From: Neisseriaceae bacterium
GTDB lineage: Bacteria > Pseudomonadota > Gammaproteobacteria > Burkholderiales > Neisseriaceae
Assembly: GCA_016864895.1 (NCBI GenBank)
Contig: CP046107.1
Coordinates: 744,001-808,000 of the forward strand
DNA length: 64,000 bases
Direction: 5' to 3'
Below, in pieces: positions 37,644-46,547 of the stretch; position 1 is the stretch's first letter, and the number at the start of each line of letters is the position of its first letter. A program made the position numbers and the translations under genes. The notes under the pieces are model-generated. The model was given only the letters and a program-made list of their open reading frames with translations. It was not told the DNA's origin and did not search any database.

Positions 37644-38810
37644 ATGAGTATAAAAAATCTAAATATTGCAATAACGGCTGGTGAACCATCTGGCGATTTG
37701 CTTGGTTCCTATTTGATAAGTGCTTTAAAAAAAACATACCCTAATGCTCATTTTTTTGGTATTGGTGGACCTTTGATGATCGATCAGGGTTTTACCAGTT
37801 TCTTTAAACAAGAAAACTTAGCAGTAATGGGTTATTTTGAAGTGGTAAGTAAATTACCCAAAATCCTGTTGATTAGAAAACAAATCACTAACATTATCTT
37901 AAAAAAAAAACCAGATATTTATATTGGTATCGATGCACCGGATTTCAATTTTAAAATAGAACAAAAGGTTCATCGACAAGGGATTCCAACTATTCATTAT
38001 GTCAGTCCATCTGTGTGGGCTTGGAAATCTAAAAGAGTAGAAAAAATCATACAATTCACAGATAATATTCTATGTCTTTTCCCTATGGAACCTCCTATTT
38101 ACCACAACAAAGGAGGAAATGCAATTTATGTGGGACATCCTTTAGCCAATCAAATTTCTTTAAATATTAATCAACTGGATTCAAGACAATTACTCAGTTT
38201 ACCTAACAACATTCTAGTTGCCACACTTATGCCTGGTAGCCGTGAAAGTGAGATTAAATATATGGCACCATTATTCTTGGAAACCGCCAAACAACTATTC
38301 GAAGCCTATCCTTCAATTCAATTTTTTATGCCTATTAATAACCAAAAGAATCAGGATCTCATTCGAAAGATAATCCAAACAAAGAAATTAGACTTCCTCC
38401 CAATTCGATTAATAACTGAAACTGACAATAAGTACAATTATCTAGCAGCCTCTAATGTTGCTTTAGTCGCTAGTGGCACTGCCACCTTAGAGGTTGCTCT
38501 ATGTAAATGTCCTATGGTTATTAGTTATATCATTTCTCCTATAACCCACCACTTAGTTAAACCATTCATCCAGACCGATACATTTGGACTGCCTAATATT
38601 CTTTTACAAGAACGGGTAGTACCTGAATATATTCAAGAGAATGCAACAGCTGACAACTTATTTAAAGCCTGCCAAATTTACCTCGATAATCCTAAAAGAT
38701 GCCAAGAAGTTATTCAAAAATTTTATCAATTGCATCAAACATTAAGGCAAGACTTTCCTACAATTACTACTCAAGCGATATCGAAAATACTCCATCAAAC
38801 AGAGCAATAA
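37644..38810 (+). CDS. lpxB: Lipid-A-disaccharide synthase
   Basis: LpxB condenses UDP-2,3-diacylglucosamine with lipid X in lipid A synthesis; a peripheral membrane GT19 enzyme. The 388-residue protein has AGEPSGDLLGSYL at 11-23, YVSPSVWAWKSKR, ATLMPGSRESEIKYM and ASGTATLEVAL. Length is normal. The stop touches the alaS stop on the other strand with no spacer. The other lpx genes are not present here, unlike the lpxD-fabZ-lpxA-lpxB cluster of many proteobacteria. Confidence 0.97.
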   Translation: MSIKNLNIAITAGEPSGDLLGSYLISALKKTYPNAHFFGIGGPLMIDQGFTSFFKQENLAVMGYFEVVSKLPKILLIRKQITNIILKKKPDIYIGIDAPDFNFKIEQKVHRQGIPTIHYVSPSVWAWKSKRVEKIIQFTDNILCLFPMEPPIYHNKGGNAIYVGHPLANQISLNINQLDSRQLLSLPNNILVATLMPGSRESEIKYMAPLFLETAKQLFEAYPSIQFFMPINNQKNQDLIRKIIQTKKLDFLPIRLITETDNKYNYLAASNVALVASGTATLEVALCKCPMVISYIISPITHHLVKPFIQTDTFGLPNILLQERVVPEYIQENATADNLFKACQIYLDNPKRCQEVIQKFYQLHQTLRQDFPTITTQAISKILHQTEQ

Positions 38811-41435
38811 TTACTTATCCTGTAGTACCTTATTGATGGAGGTTAACACTTCTGGTAGTTTTATATTGTACAATGCTACTCCCTGTGCCAAATCTGAACG
38901 CCCTCCTCCTTTCCCATTAATGGGCTTTAGTATGTATTTAACCAGATCTCCCGCCTTCACGCGGTCACTAATTGGTTTGGAAACACCGACACAAACGGAC
39001 ACTTTATCCTCAATAATTGAGTAAACAACAACTACCAAGTTATCAAATCTTCCAGTTAACTCGGGAATAGCTTCTCTTAGCATATTAGGTTCAAAAGGTA
39101 ACTCCTCCACAATCAAAGTAAAATCACCAACTTTTTGTACCTTTTCAATTAGATCATTGCTAACTTTTTTCAAAATTTCAGCTCTCATCTGAATAAGACT
39201 CAGTTCTAATTTCTTACTATTACGTAAAATATTTTCGAGTTTAGGTAACAAGTCATCCACAGTCTGTGCTTTTAATTCTTGCAATATCGCAGCAATTAAC
39301 CTTTCTTGACTTTGCATCCATAAAATTGAAGCTTTTCCTGTAATAGCTTCAATTCTTCTAACACCAGAAGCAATACCCCCCTCAGTTATAATTTTAAAAA
39401 ATCCAATCTGTCCTGTTCTTGCCACATGGGTACCCCCACATAGTTCTGCCGAGAAATCTCCCATTTGAACGACACAAACTTCATCCCCATATTTTTCGCT
39501 AAATAAAGCCATTGCGCCCTTATTAATAGCCTCATCATACGACATAATCTGCTTGGATACTTCTGAATCTTGCATAATCTCTTGATTAACTAAAGACTCA
39601 ATACTGATTAACTCCTGTTCTGTCAAACCATTCGAATGTGTAAAATCGAACCTTAACTTTTGACTAGTTACTAAAGAACCTCGTTGTTCGACATGTTTTC
39701 CAATTACACGTCTCAAAGCTGCATGTAACAAATGAGTTGCACTATGGTTTCTCATGATATCTAAGCGAGTAGGAGCATCAATCATAGTAGTAATAAATTG
39801 TCCTATATGAATTGAATCATCTATGACACTACCCATATGCCCGAACACCTCAGATTTAATTTTTTGAGTATTGTTCACTTGAAATACAGGTTTTTTATCA
39901 ATGTAAAAATAACCTATGTCGCCTATTTGCCCACCACTTTCAGCATAGAACGGTGTTTTATCCAAAACGACAGTACCTTGATCTTGTCGGCCTAGCTGAG
40001 AAACAGGTTCTCCATCTTGATTATAAAGAGCCAAAATTTTTGCATCGTCTTCATGTCTATCGTAGCCAATAAATTGAGTAGTAGGTCCTGCATATTCAAG
40101 CTGACGCTCAGACTTAAATCGAGAAGCTTGTCTTGCTCTTTCCTTTTGCAATTTCATTTCCTGAGTAAACTCATCTTGTTCGACTATGATATTTTTTTCA
40201 CGACATATTTCTATTGTCAAATCTAAAGGGAACCCATATGTATCATATAATTTAAAAGCAATTTTTCCTGGTAAAACCTTAAGATTAGCATTTAAAAATT
40301 CTTGTAAATAGCCCATCCCTTGTGCAAGAGTTTGTGAGAATTTTTTTTCTTCATCCAACAAAGTTTTCTGTATCACGTCTTGTTTTTTTATTAACTCAGG
40401 ATAAGCCTCTCCCATTTCAATAATCAAATCAGGAACTAAACGGTATAAAAAGGGATTTTTCTGCCTTAATTTATAGCCATGTCGAATTGCTCTTCGAATA
40501 ATACGTCTTAATACATAAGAACGACCTTCATTACCCGGATAAACCCCATCAGCAATCAAAAAACTACAAGTACGAATATGATCAGCAATAACATTTAAAG
40601 AGGAGTTATTTTTTTCAAATGAAATACCTACTTCCCTTGCTACTGCCCGAATCAAGTGTTGGAATAAATCAATCTCAAAATTACTATGTACTTGTTGCAT
40701 CACCGCTGCAATTCTTTCCAATCCCATTCCCGTATCAACTGAAGGTCTAGGTAAAGAATTCATCTGCCCTTTATCATCACGGTTATACTGCATGAATACA
40801 CAATTCCAAATTTCCACAAATCTATCGCCATCTTCATCTTGACTACCTGGCGGGCCTCCAAAAACCTCGATCCCATGATCATAAAAAATTTCAGTACACG
40901 GCCCACACGGTCCTGTATCTCCCATTTGCCAAAAATTATCAGAAGCATACTTAGCACCTTTATTATCCCCAATCTTGATAATTTTCTCTTTGGGCAATCC
41001 TATTTTTTCATACCAGATATCATATGCCTCGTCATCTTCTGCATACACGGTTACTAACAATTTTTCCTTAGGAATACCTAACCAATCACTAGAAGTCAAG
41101 AATTCCCATGAATATTCAATAGCCTTCTCTTTAAAGTAATTACCAAAGCTAAAATTACCTAACATTTCAAAAAAAGTAAGATGTCTAGCTGTATAACCAA
41201 CATTTTCTAAGTCATTGTGTTTACCGCCTGCACGTACACATTTTTGTACTGTTGTAGCCCTAACATAAGGCCGAGTATCAGATCCTAAAAATACCTGCTT
41301 AAATTGATTCATCCCCGCATTCACAAATAAAAGGGTAGGATCATTATTAGGAACCAATGGACTTGAAGACACTATGGTATGTTCTTTTGATTCAAAAAAA
41401 CGTAAAAAACTTTCTCTGATTTCTGATGTTTTCAT
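38811..41435 (-). CDS. alaS: Alanyl-tRNA synthetase
   Basis: AlaRS charges tRNA-Ala and edits mischarged Ser/Gly. The 874-residue protein has the class II catalytic domain (motif 1 region PYVRATTVQKCVRAGGKHND, motif 3 VDTGMGLERIA). It has an editing domain with zinc ligands NHSATHLLHAALR and ELCGGTHVA, and the C-terminal DHHA1 domain with GGGRSDLAQG. Everything expected is present. The stop is directly adjacent to the lpxB stop, so the two transcripts are convergent. Confidence 0.98.
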   Translation of the reverse strand: MKTSEIRESFLRFFESKEHTIVSSSPLVPNNDPTLLFVNAGMNQFKQVFLGSDTRPYVRATTVQKCVRAGGKHNDLENVGYTARHLTFFEMLGNFSFGNYFKEKAIEYSWEFLTSSDWLGIPKEKLLVTVYAEDDEAYDIWYEKIGLPKEKIIKIGDNKGAKYASDNFWQMGDTGPCGPCTEIFYDHGIEVFGGPPGSQDEDGDRFVEIWNCVFMQYNRDDKGQMNSLPRPSVDTGMGLERIAAVMQQVHSNFEIDLFQHLIRAVAREVGISFEKNNSSLNVIADHIRTCSFLIADGVYPGNEGRSYVLRRIIRRAIRHGYKLRQKNPFLYRLVPDLIIEMGEAYPELIKKQDVIQKTLLDEEKKFSQTLAQGMGYLQEFLNANLKVLPGKIAFKLYDTYGFPLDLTIEICREKNIIVEQDEFTQEMKLQKERARQASRFKSERQLEYAGPTTQFIGYDRHEDDAKILALYNQDGEPVSQLGRQDQGTVVLDKTPFYAESGGQIGDIGYFYIDKKPVFQVNNTQKIKSEVFGHMGSVIDDSIHIGQFITTMIDAPTRLDIMRNHSATHLLHAALRRVIGKHVEQRGSLVTSQKLRFDFTHSNGLTEQELISIESLVNQEIMQDSEVSKQIMSYDEAINKGAMALFSEKYGDEVCVVQMGDFSAELCGGTHVARTGQIGFFKIITEGGIASGVRRIEAITGKASILWMQSQERLIAAILQELKAQTVDDLLPKLENILRNSKKLELSLIQMRAEILKKVSNDLIEKVQKVGDFTLIVEELPFEPNMLREAIPELTGRFDNLVVVVYSIIEDKVSVCVGVSKPISDRVKAGDLVKYILKPINGKGGGRSDLAQGVALYNIKLPEVLTSINKVLQDK

Positions 41436-41907
41436 TTTTATATTAGCTTTTATTTAATTAGCTTTTAGCATGGAACTTTTATTCTATCCTAAATTAGTAT
41501 TATTTGGCTATACGCCATAGAAACTGGCTAGTTGCTACACTGTATGATGGATAATTTGGGATTGTGACTGTTTAATAGCAACTGATTGGTATTAAGCCCA
41601 AGGTGAATATTGTGTTTTCTTAAGATTCTCTGCATTTATAACTCAATATTACAAAGATATCTGTCATTTGAGAAGGAGATGACCACATAAATCTGTTTGT
41701 CAAATATGTACCTAAAGTTTATTTGTACTGTGGTAAGTGAAATGATTGGAAAAAGACACTACCAAATTAAGTCCAAACTGGTAGAATAACTTGTAGTCTG
41801 CTTTATTCTGCAGGAAGCTACCACTTTGCAGTTACACCTTGTCTACTTGCCTTAAAAGACAGGCCTCACAAGGAGTCCCATAACTTTTTTCAATAAGAAA
41901 CTAAAAA
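41436..41907. other. Gene-poor gap upstream of alaS
   Basis: The 472 bases hold no supported gene. Short protein-like runs broken by stops occur on the minus strand between about 41750 and 41890 but could not be matched to a family. An alaS promoter is expected at the left edge but was not resolved. Confidence 0.5.
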
Positions 41908-42519
41908 CTACTTCTTTTCTATTACTGCACCTAGTTGGGTAGGATCTTGTTTCAATGCTTTTGAACAGATCAATTGTAATCTATAGTTGGTGGGGTCAAC
42001 ATAAAATCCTCTTACGAAAATACCTTGCAGCTGATCTGTATCTAACAACAAAGCATAGTCTTCCAACAATTCATCTAATTTATTAATTTCTTCTGTTTGA
42101 ATATACAAATCTGCCAAATCAACGATATATTCTACTTCTCGGTATCGTTTATTAGAATTAATTAACTCTGATAATATTTCTGCCGCTTGCCGATAATAAC
42201 CTAGTTCCTTGAAAAGCCTATACTCTTGCAACTTGTCAATAGCTTCACTAGAAACAACACCTTTGTTCTTAATTGTCAGCACCCGACCAGATTCACCTTG
42301 CGCCTGAATATCAATGACATCATCACGACCAGTAAAATTTTCAGATTGAGTAGTATTTTGTGATAATTCATGATTCGTAGATTTATTACCACGGAACAAA
42401 CTTTCTTGTCTAAATATATTATTCTTCTGAATCTTTTTTTGATCAGATCGCCTTAACACAATCAAGACTAGTAAAAAGACAAAAAGAATTAAAATAATCA
42501 AACCACTACTACCAGACAT
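41908..42519 (-). CDS. Membrane-anchored protein with TPR-like/FimV-like C terminus
   Basis: A protein of about 203 residues with one N-terminal membrane segment (LIILILFVFLLVLIVLRR), a polar linker, and a helical C-terminal part (KLQEYRLFKELGYYRQAAEI, then DLADLYIQTEEINKLDELLED). That pattern resembles tetratricopeptide-type helices of FimV-like proteins. The start is uncertain: ATG at 42519 is preferred, while a GTG at 42534 adds five residues. Neither has a clear ribosome site. It may share a transcript with the tiny membrane peptide gene upstream. Function is unknown. Confidence 0.7.
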   Translation of the reverse strand: MSGSSGLIILILFVFLLVLIVLRRSDQKKIQKNNIFRQESLFRGNKSTNHELSQNTTQSENFTGRDDVIDIQAQGESGRVLTIKNKGVVSSEAIDKLQEYRLFKELGYYRQAAEILSELINSNKRYREVEYIVDLADLYIQTEEINKLDELLEDYALLLDTDQLQGIFVRGFYVDPTNYRLQLICSKALKQDPTQLGAVIEKK

Positions 42520-42678
42520 ATATTTCACTACCACTACACAAATAATTGTAAATTATATACTATCCGGATCACCAAATACCACGGTGGCAAAAAAAATAAA
42601 ATACCAAGCTACATGATATTTATTTTTGCTCAATACACAAAATACCAAATATATAACCCCACTGTGTCACGCCACATT

Positions 42679-42765
42679 CTACTCTTTCATGCGCTCTATT
42701 GCATACAAAGCTATATAAAAAACGATAAAAAACAAACTCAACAATACTAATGACAATGAACCCAT
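42679..42765 (-). CDS. Tiny single-span membrane protein, 28 residues
   Basis: This frame encodes MGSLSLVLLSLFFIVFYIAL and then YAIERMKE: one hydrophobic helix with a short charged tail. It has a near-perfect ribosome site, GGAGG eight bases before the ATG, which is the best support for it being real. An in-frame ATG five codons upstream overlaps that ribosome site and is less likely. The size and layout recall small oxidase or transporter accessory subunits (CydX, CcoQ, KdpF types), but no partner gene is adjacent. Function is not assigned. Confidence 0.6.
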   Translation of the reverse strand: MGSLSLVLLSLFFIVFYIALYAIERMKE

Positions 42766-42981
42766 ATACCTATCCTCCATTAAAAAATCTTAGTTGAGAG
42801 GATAACAATTAAATGTAACATTTTCATGACTTATTGATAATTCATAACTCGTCGATAATAAATGTTGTCTTAAAATAACATTTAATACAAATATGAATTA
42901 TACTATAGGTACTTAGAATATTTTATTTCCTGCATTTATTCTGTTTAATAAATAAGCAATTTTTTAACTTTTTGGAATACA

Positions 42982-43938
42982 ATGAAAACCATTCAATCTA
43001 ACTTAATTTTATTTTCTGTTCTTATATCGTTGAGTAAATTTAACTTTTCTCATACTTATTTACTACCTGATATAGCAGTCTCTGAAACTGAAAATCATAT
43101 TGTGATTAATATTCCTAATGTACGACTTTATGTTTATAAAGAAAAAATTTATGATATTGATTACCCAATCGCTGTAGGGAAAGGTCTCAGCCAAACGCCA
43201 GTTGGAAATTACCAGATAGGTGTTCGAGCTCATAATCCAACATGGTATATACCATTGAGTATTCAAAAAGAACGCAAACAAAAAGGCCTCGAGGATGTTA
43301 AAAAAATCCTACCCGGTGCTGACAACCCATTAGGCCCTCTGTTTATTCGCTTCGGGGAAAGTGAACTTGGTCTTGGTATTCATGGAACTAATGTTCCTAG
43401 TAGTGTTCCAGGTATTAGGAGTCATGGGTGCATACGCATGAAAAATGAAGATATTATTCAATTAGATAAGAAAATTAAAAAAGGTGACTTTGTTAGTATA
43501 ACTTATCAACTATACGCTCTAAATCTGGATGACAATAACCAGCTTTGGTTCCAAAAATACCCCAACCCATATAAACTAGAGGATCAGAACTTACAACAAA
43601 TTAAGACCACATTAAACTTATGGGAACAAGAAACAGGTCAACTCATTGATAAAGTGAAACTGAGTCAAGCATTAAAAAAATCTCAGCCTAAGCCAATTTG
43701 TTTAACCTGCACTCAGAAATTCCCCAAAATATCAGGGAAGCTTCAATCTATTGCGTGGACTGAAGGTAAAATAGAAATTCGAGCTACTGAGTACTCAAGA
43801 ACCATGGATAAAATGAAAATAGATGAGTTTCTTTTTAATCCCATGATCAAACTTCCTCAAAGTATTTGGGAGCCTAAACCACAAAAAACAGTGGATGATC
43901 TCAGTAATTCTATTGAAAAAATAGATAATTTATTGTGA
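42982..43938 (+). CDS. L,D-transpeptidase (YkuD family), exported
   Basis: A 318-residue exported enzyme of the ErfK/YbiS/YcfS/YnhG type that forms L,D-crosslinks in murein or attaches proteins to it. An N-terminal signal segment (LILFSVLISLSKF) leads into the YkuD domain: IPNVRLYVY, AVGKGLSQTPVG, then IHGTNVPSS with His134, and the catalytic RSHGCIRM with His148 and Cys150. The C-terminal region of about 150 residues has no clear family; it includes a CLTC pair. It stands alone, with long gene-poor gaps on both sides. Confidence 0.92.
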   Translation: MKTIQSNLILFSVLISLSKFNFSHTYLLPDIAVSETENHIVINIPNVRLYVYKEKIYDIDYPIAVGKGLSQTPVGNYQIGVRAHNPTWYIPLSIQKERKQKGLEDVKKILPGADNPLGPLFIRFGESELGLGIHGTNVPSSVPGIRSHGCIRMKNEDIIQLDKKIKKGDFVSITYQLYALNLDDNNQLWFQKYPNPYKLEDQNLQQIKTTLNLWEQETGQLIDKVKLSQALKKSQPKPICLTCTQKFPKISGKLQSIAWTEGKIEIRATEYSRTMDKMKIDEFLFNPMIKLPQSIWEPKPQKTVDDLSNSIEKIDNLL

Positions 43939-44880
43939 CAATGAACATCTCTTTCATATGAGTCAGGCGAAAATTCCCTGTTGAAAAATTAATAAAAGGT
44001 AATTTGTTAAAATATTAACTTTATTTATTGTTTAACCCTAGGAATACTGGTCAAATTTCTACAAAAATAGGATGAAGGTAAAGATGAATTTTCTTTCCTA
44101 GATCTCACTGAAAATTCAAATAATTGAATTATTGTTTATACTTTAATATGGTATTGTTCGCTCTTGATCTGCCATCAGTAACCATTAAATGTTGGTAGTG
44201 ATTAAAAGCTAACGGTAACCAATACTATTATATACACTCTATCAGTGAGGCGTAACTACTTTATTTTGACAAGAAAATTATTATTGTTGCTATTCAATGA
44301 TCAATACAGTCTGGCTTCATGCACATACCACACTTTAAGAGAGTTTAGGCTGTAATGATATCGACCTCTATGTGAGTGTCACCAATCATAATGATTCGCT
44401 TGTGACTGAGTATTAAAACCATCAACATCCCCCCATTATAGGGTGATCGATACGTTTGGGTAACAATAATATTTTTTATGTCAAAGTAACATTTCAAAAA
44501 ACTTTGTTGAACAAAAAAATTAAATAAACATCCTAATATGTCGGACATCCACAATGGGTAACCTCTCCATAAATTCATCAAAAAAAAAAAAAAAAAAAAA
44601 AAAAAAAGAAAAAGATACTGGTTCAGATACGATTTTTTTGGAGCCACAAAATAAGTAGCTTGACCATACTAGAAAAGAAAATCTTTTTTTTGGATCAATA
44701 GGATGGTAACAATAGTAAATTTAAAACCGTATTAAAAGATCCACAAATATTTATAAAATATTTATAATAGACAAATATTCATAAATAATTTAAATATTCC
44801 GACAGAGTTAAGAAAATCATAAAAAGTAAAAATATAGAAAATAAAAAAATTATAATAATCAATATTATATAAAACTTTAT
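43939..44880. other. Gene-poor gap with a 28-A homopolymer
   Basis: About 940 bases without a supported gene lie between the L,D-transpeptidase and the hisE remnant. The most striking item is an uninterrupted run of 28 A's at 44580-44607. A minus-strand frame across it is only open because the run reads as poly-Phe and is not called. Confidence 0.6.
44580..44607. repeat. Homopolymer tract A28
   Basis: Twenty-eight consecutive A's (T's on the other strand), far longer than any other homopolymer in the window. Such tracts are slippage-prone and can be phase-variable, but here no gene or promoter is clearly attached. A consensus or assembly error is also possible. Confidence 0.95.
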
Positions 44881-45094
44881 TGTTTTCAAAAAAATTGGTT
44901 GGATAAGCTGGATAATTTTTGAATACATCAAAAAATAGCAAACTCACTTATCTTAATAAAAATATCAGATTTATTATTCCGCAGCATGGTATTTTAAGTT
45001 ATCATAACAATTGTCACCGAGAGAGACATTATTGACCGAATTAGAAACCGAAGCAAAATGCTTTTAGAATAGCAGAAAAAGCATCTGTAAATTG
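44881..45094 (+). pseudogene. hisE: Remnant of hisE (phosphoribosyl-ATP diphosphatase)
   Basis: No intact frame exists, but pieces of HisE appear in the right order in shifting frames. FKKIG starts near 44885. KISDLLFRSMVF (44959-44994) matches the family's E-x-S-D-L-L-x-H-x-x-V-L-L helix. LSYHN and then [15 protein letters not shown] (45008-45052) match the LSPxDVLxEL segment. IAEKAS (45069-45086) is the near-terminal EKASR motif. At least three frameshifts and several stops separate them. The position also fits: hisE lies just upstream of tatABC in many betaproteobacteria. HisE catalyses the second step of histidine biosynthesis, so this copy is dead. Confidence 0.7.
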
Positions 45095-45110
45095 TAACCT
45101 AGGAGAAAGA

Positions 45111-45311
45111 ATGGGTAGTTTAAGTATATGGCATTGGCTAGTTGTAGCACTGGTAATTATATTGATCTTTGGAACAAGTAAATTAAAAAATGCAGGCAAG
45201 GATTTGGGTTCGGCTATTCACGACTTTAAGAAAGGTCTCAATGGAGAAGAAAAACCTAAAATAAAAGGAGACAATACTGCACAACCAATAGAGGATGATA
45301 GCAACCAATAA
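45111..45311 (+). CDS. tatA: Sec-independent protein translocase subunit TatA
   Basis: TatA oligomers form the conduit of the twin-arginine pathway for folded proteins. The 66-residue protein has one membrane helix ([13 protein letters not shown]), the hinge [14 protein letters not shown], an amphipathic helix continuing to AIHDFKKGL, and a short polar tail. A TAGGAGA ribosome site precedes the ATG. It is the first gene of tatABC, 23 bases before tatB. A short hairpin (ATGCTTTT / AAAAGCAT, 45058-45084) in the old hisE sequence lies in its leader. Confidence 0.96.
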   Translation: MGSLSIWHWLVVALVIILIFGTSKLKNAGKDLGSAIHDFKKGLNGEEKPKIKGDNTAQPIEDDSNQ

Positions 45312-45334
45312 CTCTGCTAACAATATATAATTTT

Positions 45335-45790
45335 ATGTTTGATTTAAGTTTTGCTGAAATATTAGTTATCCTCATTATTGCACTTGTTGTTTTAGGCCCT
45401 GAAAAATTACCAAGATTTGCACGCTTCATAGGCAGTACAGTCAATAAAGTGAAAAATTTCAGCCATCAAATCCAGTCAACACTAATAGAACAAACTGAAG
45501 ATATAAAAATCAATCATTTTAGTCAATCAATTAAAGAAAGCATGGATGACTTTACTCAACAGGTCAAAAAGGATTTTTCTGATCTACGAAATGATCTCCC
45601 GACTATGCCGGAAAATCTTTTGTTAGAGGAAGAATTATCTGACGATACAGATTCAAGATACATCGATAAGCCAGTAATTAAATCCTCTTTACTAAATAAA
45701 CGGAGAAAAAGCCAACGTAACAAATACAAACAACAAATAAGTTTTAATAAAAAAATATCTCAATCTAAAATAAATCGTCATCTAAAATGA
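45335..45790 (+). CDS. tatB: Sec-independent protein translocase subunit TatB
   Basis: TatB forms the substrate receptor with TatC. The protein has 151 residues. The N-terminal helix (MFDLSFAEILVILIIALVVL) carries the conserved Glu8, followed by the LGPEKLPRFARFIG hinge and amphipathic helix. The rest is a long charged helical tail rich in Lys and Asp. It lies between tatA and tatC, and its last codons overlap the tatC start, so translation is coupled. Confidence 0.96.
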   Translation: MFDLSFAEILVILIIALVVLGPEKLPRFARFIGSTVNKVKNFSHQIQSTLIEQTEDIKINHFSQSIKESMDDFTQQVKKDFSDLRNDLPTMPENLLLEEELSDDTDSRYIDKPVIKSSLLNKRRKSQRNKYKQQISFNKKISQSKINRHLK

Positions 45791-46539
45791 GCAAACAACA
45801 CAAAGATCTAAAAAAATATAAATCGTTAACCGAACATTTAATTGAGTTACGATCAAGATTGATTAAAATTATTCTGGTCATAATTATTTTGATTATTACC
45901 CTTACCCCTTTTTTGCATCAAATCTTAACCTACGTCACACAGCCTATGCTTGCCTCTTTGCCTGAAGGTAATAAAATGAGCATCACAGGTGTTTTAGAAG
46001 GAATTATTGTCCCTATTAAAGTATTATTAACAATGGCCTTCATTCTCTCCTTACCTTTCACTTTGTATCAAATTTGGGCTTTTATTGCACCAGGACTTTA
46101 TAGAAAAGAAAAAAAAGTTGTATTCCCTATTCTACTTTCCAGTTTTTTATTATTCTTTTTGGGGATGGGTTTTTGTTATTTTATATTTTTCCCAGCACTT
46201 TTTACTGTTGCCTCTACTTTTACTCCTGGAGATGTTGCTTATTATGTTCCTACTATCAATAACTATATTTCGTTCATTTTAACTATGTTTTTGGTTTTTG
46301 GGCTAGCATTTCAAGTCCCAATTGTAATGTTTGTACTAAATACAATGGATATCGTTTCTAGACAACAGTTTAAAGATTTCAGAGCTTATGCCATTATTGC
46401 TGCTTTTACTATTGCTGCTATCACTACACCTCCAGATATTATTTCACAATTTTTCTTGGCAGTCCCTCTGGTTTTATTATATGAGTTAGGTCTGGTTACC
46501 TGCAGATTTAATAAAACTACCCAATCTACCCAGTTTTAA
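45787..46539 (+). CDS. tatC: Sec-independent protein translocase subunit TatC
   Basis: TatC is the six-span core receptor recognising twin-arginine signals. The 250-residue protein shows LTEHLIELRSRLIK at the N terminus, YQIWAFIAPGLYRKEKK with the conserved loop glutamates, and FGLAFQVPIVMFVL in the later spans. It ends with TPPDIISQFFLAVPLVLLYE. Its ATG overlaps the tatB stop. It is convergent with mltD. Together with tatA and tatB the system looks intact. Confidence 0.97.
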   Translation: MSKQHKDLKKYKSLTEHLIELRSRLIKIILVIIILIITLTPFLHQILTYVTQPMLASLPEGNKMSITGVLEGIIVPIKVLLTMAFILSLPFTLYQIWAFIAPGLYRKEKKVVFPILLSSFLLFFLGMGFCYFIFFPALFTVASTFTPGDVAYYVPTINNYISFILTMFLVFGLAFQVPIVMFVLNTMDIVSRQQFKDFRAYAIIAAFTIAAITTPPDIISQFFLAVPLVLLYELGLVTCRFNKTTQSTQF

Positions 46540-46547
46540 AATAACCA

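Noticed and set aside
44240..44260. CTATCAGTGAG, resembling part of a tet operator
   Set aside because: Only a partial, unpaired match with no tetracycline genes nearby.
44345..44647. Minus-strand frame of 100 codons containing a run of Phe
   Set aside because: It is open only because the A28 tract reads as poly-Phe; no ribosome site, no domain-like composition around it.
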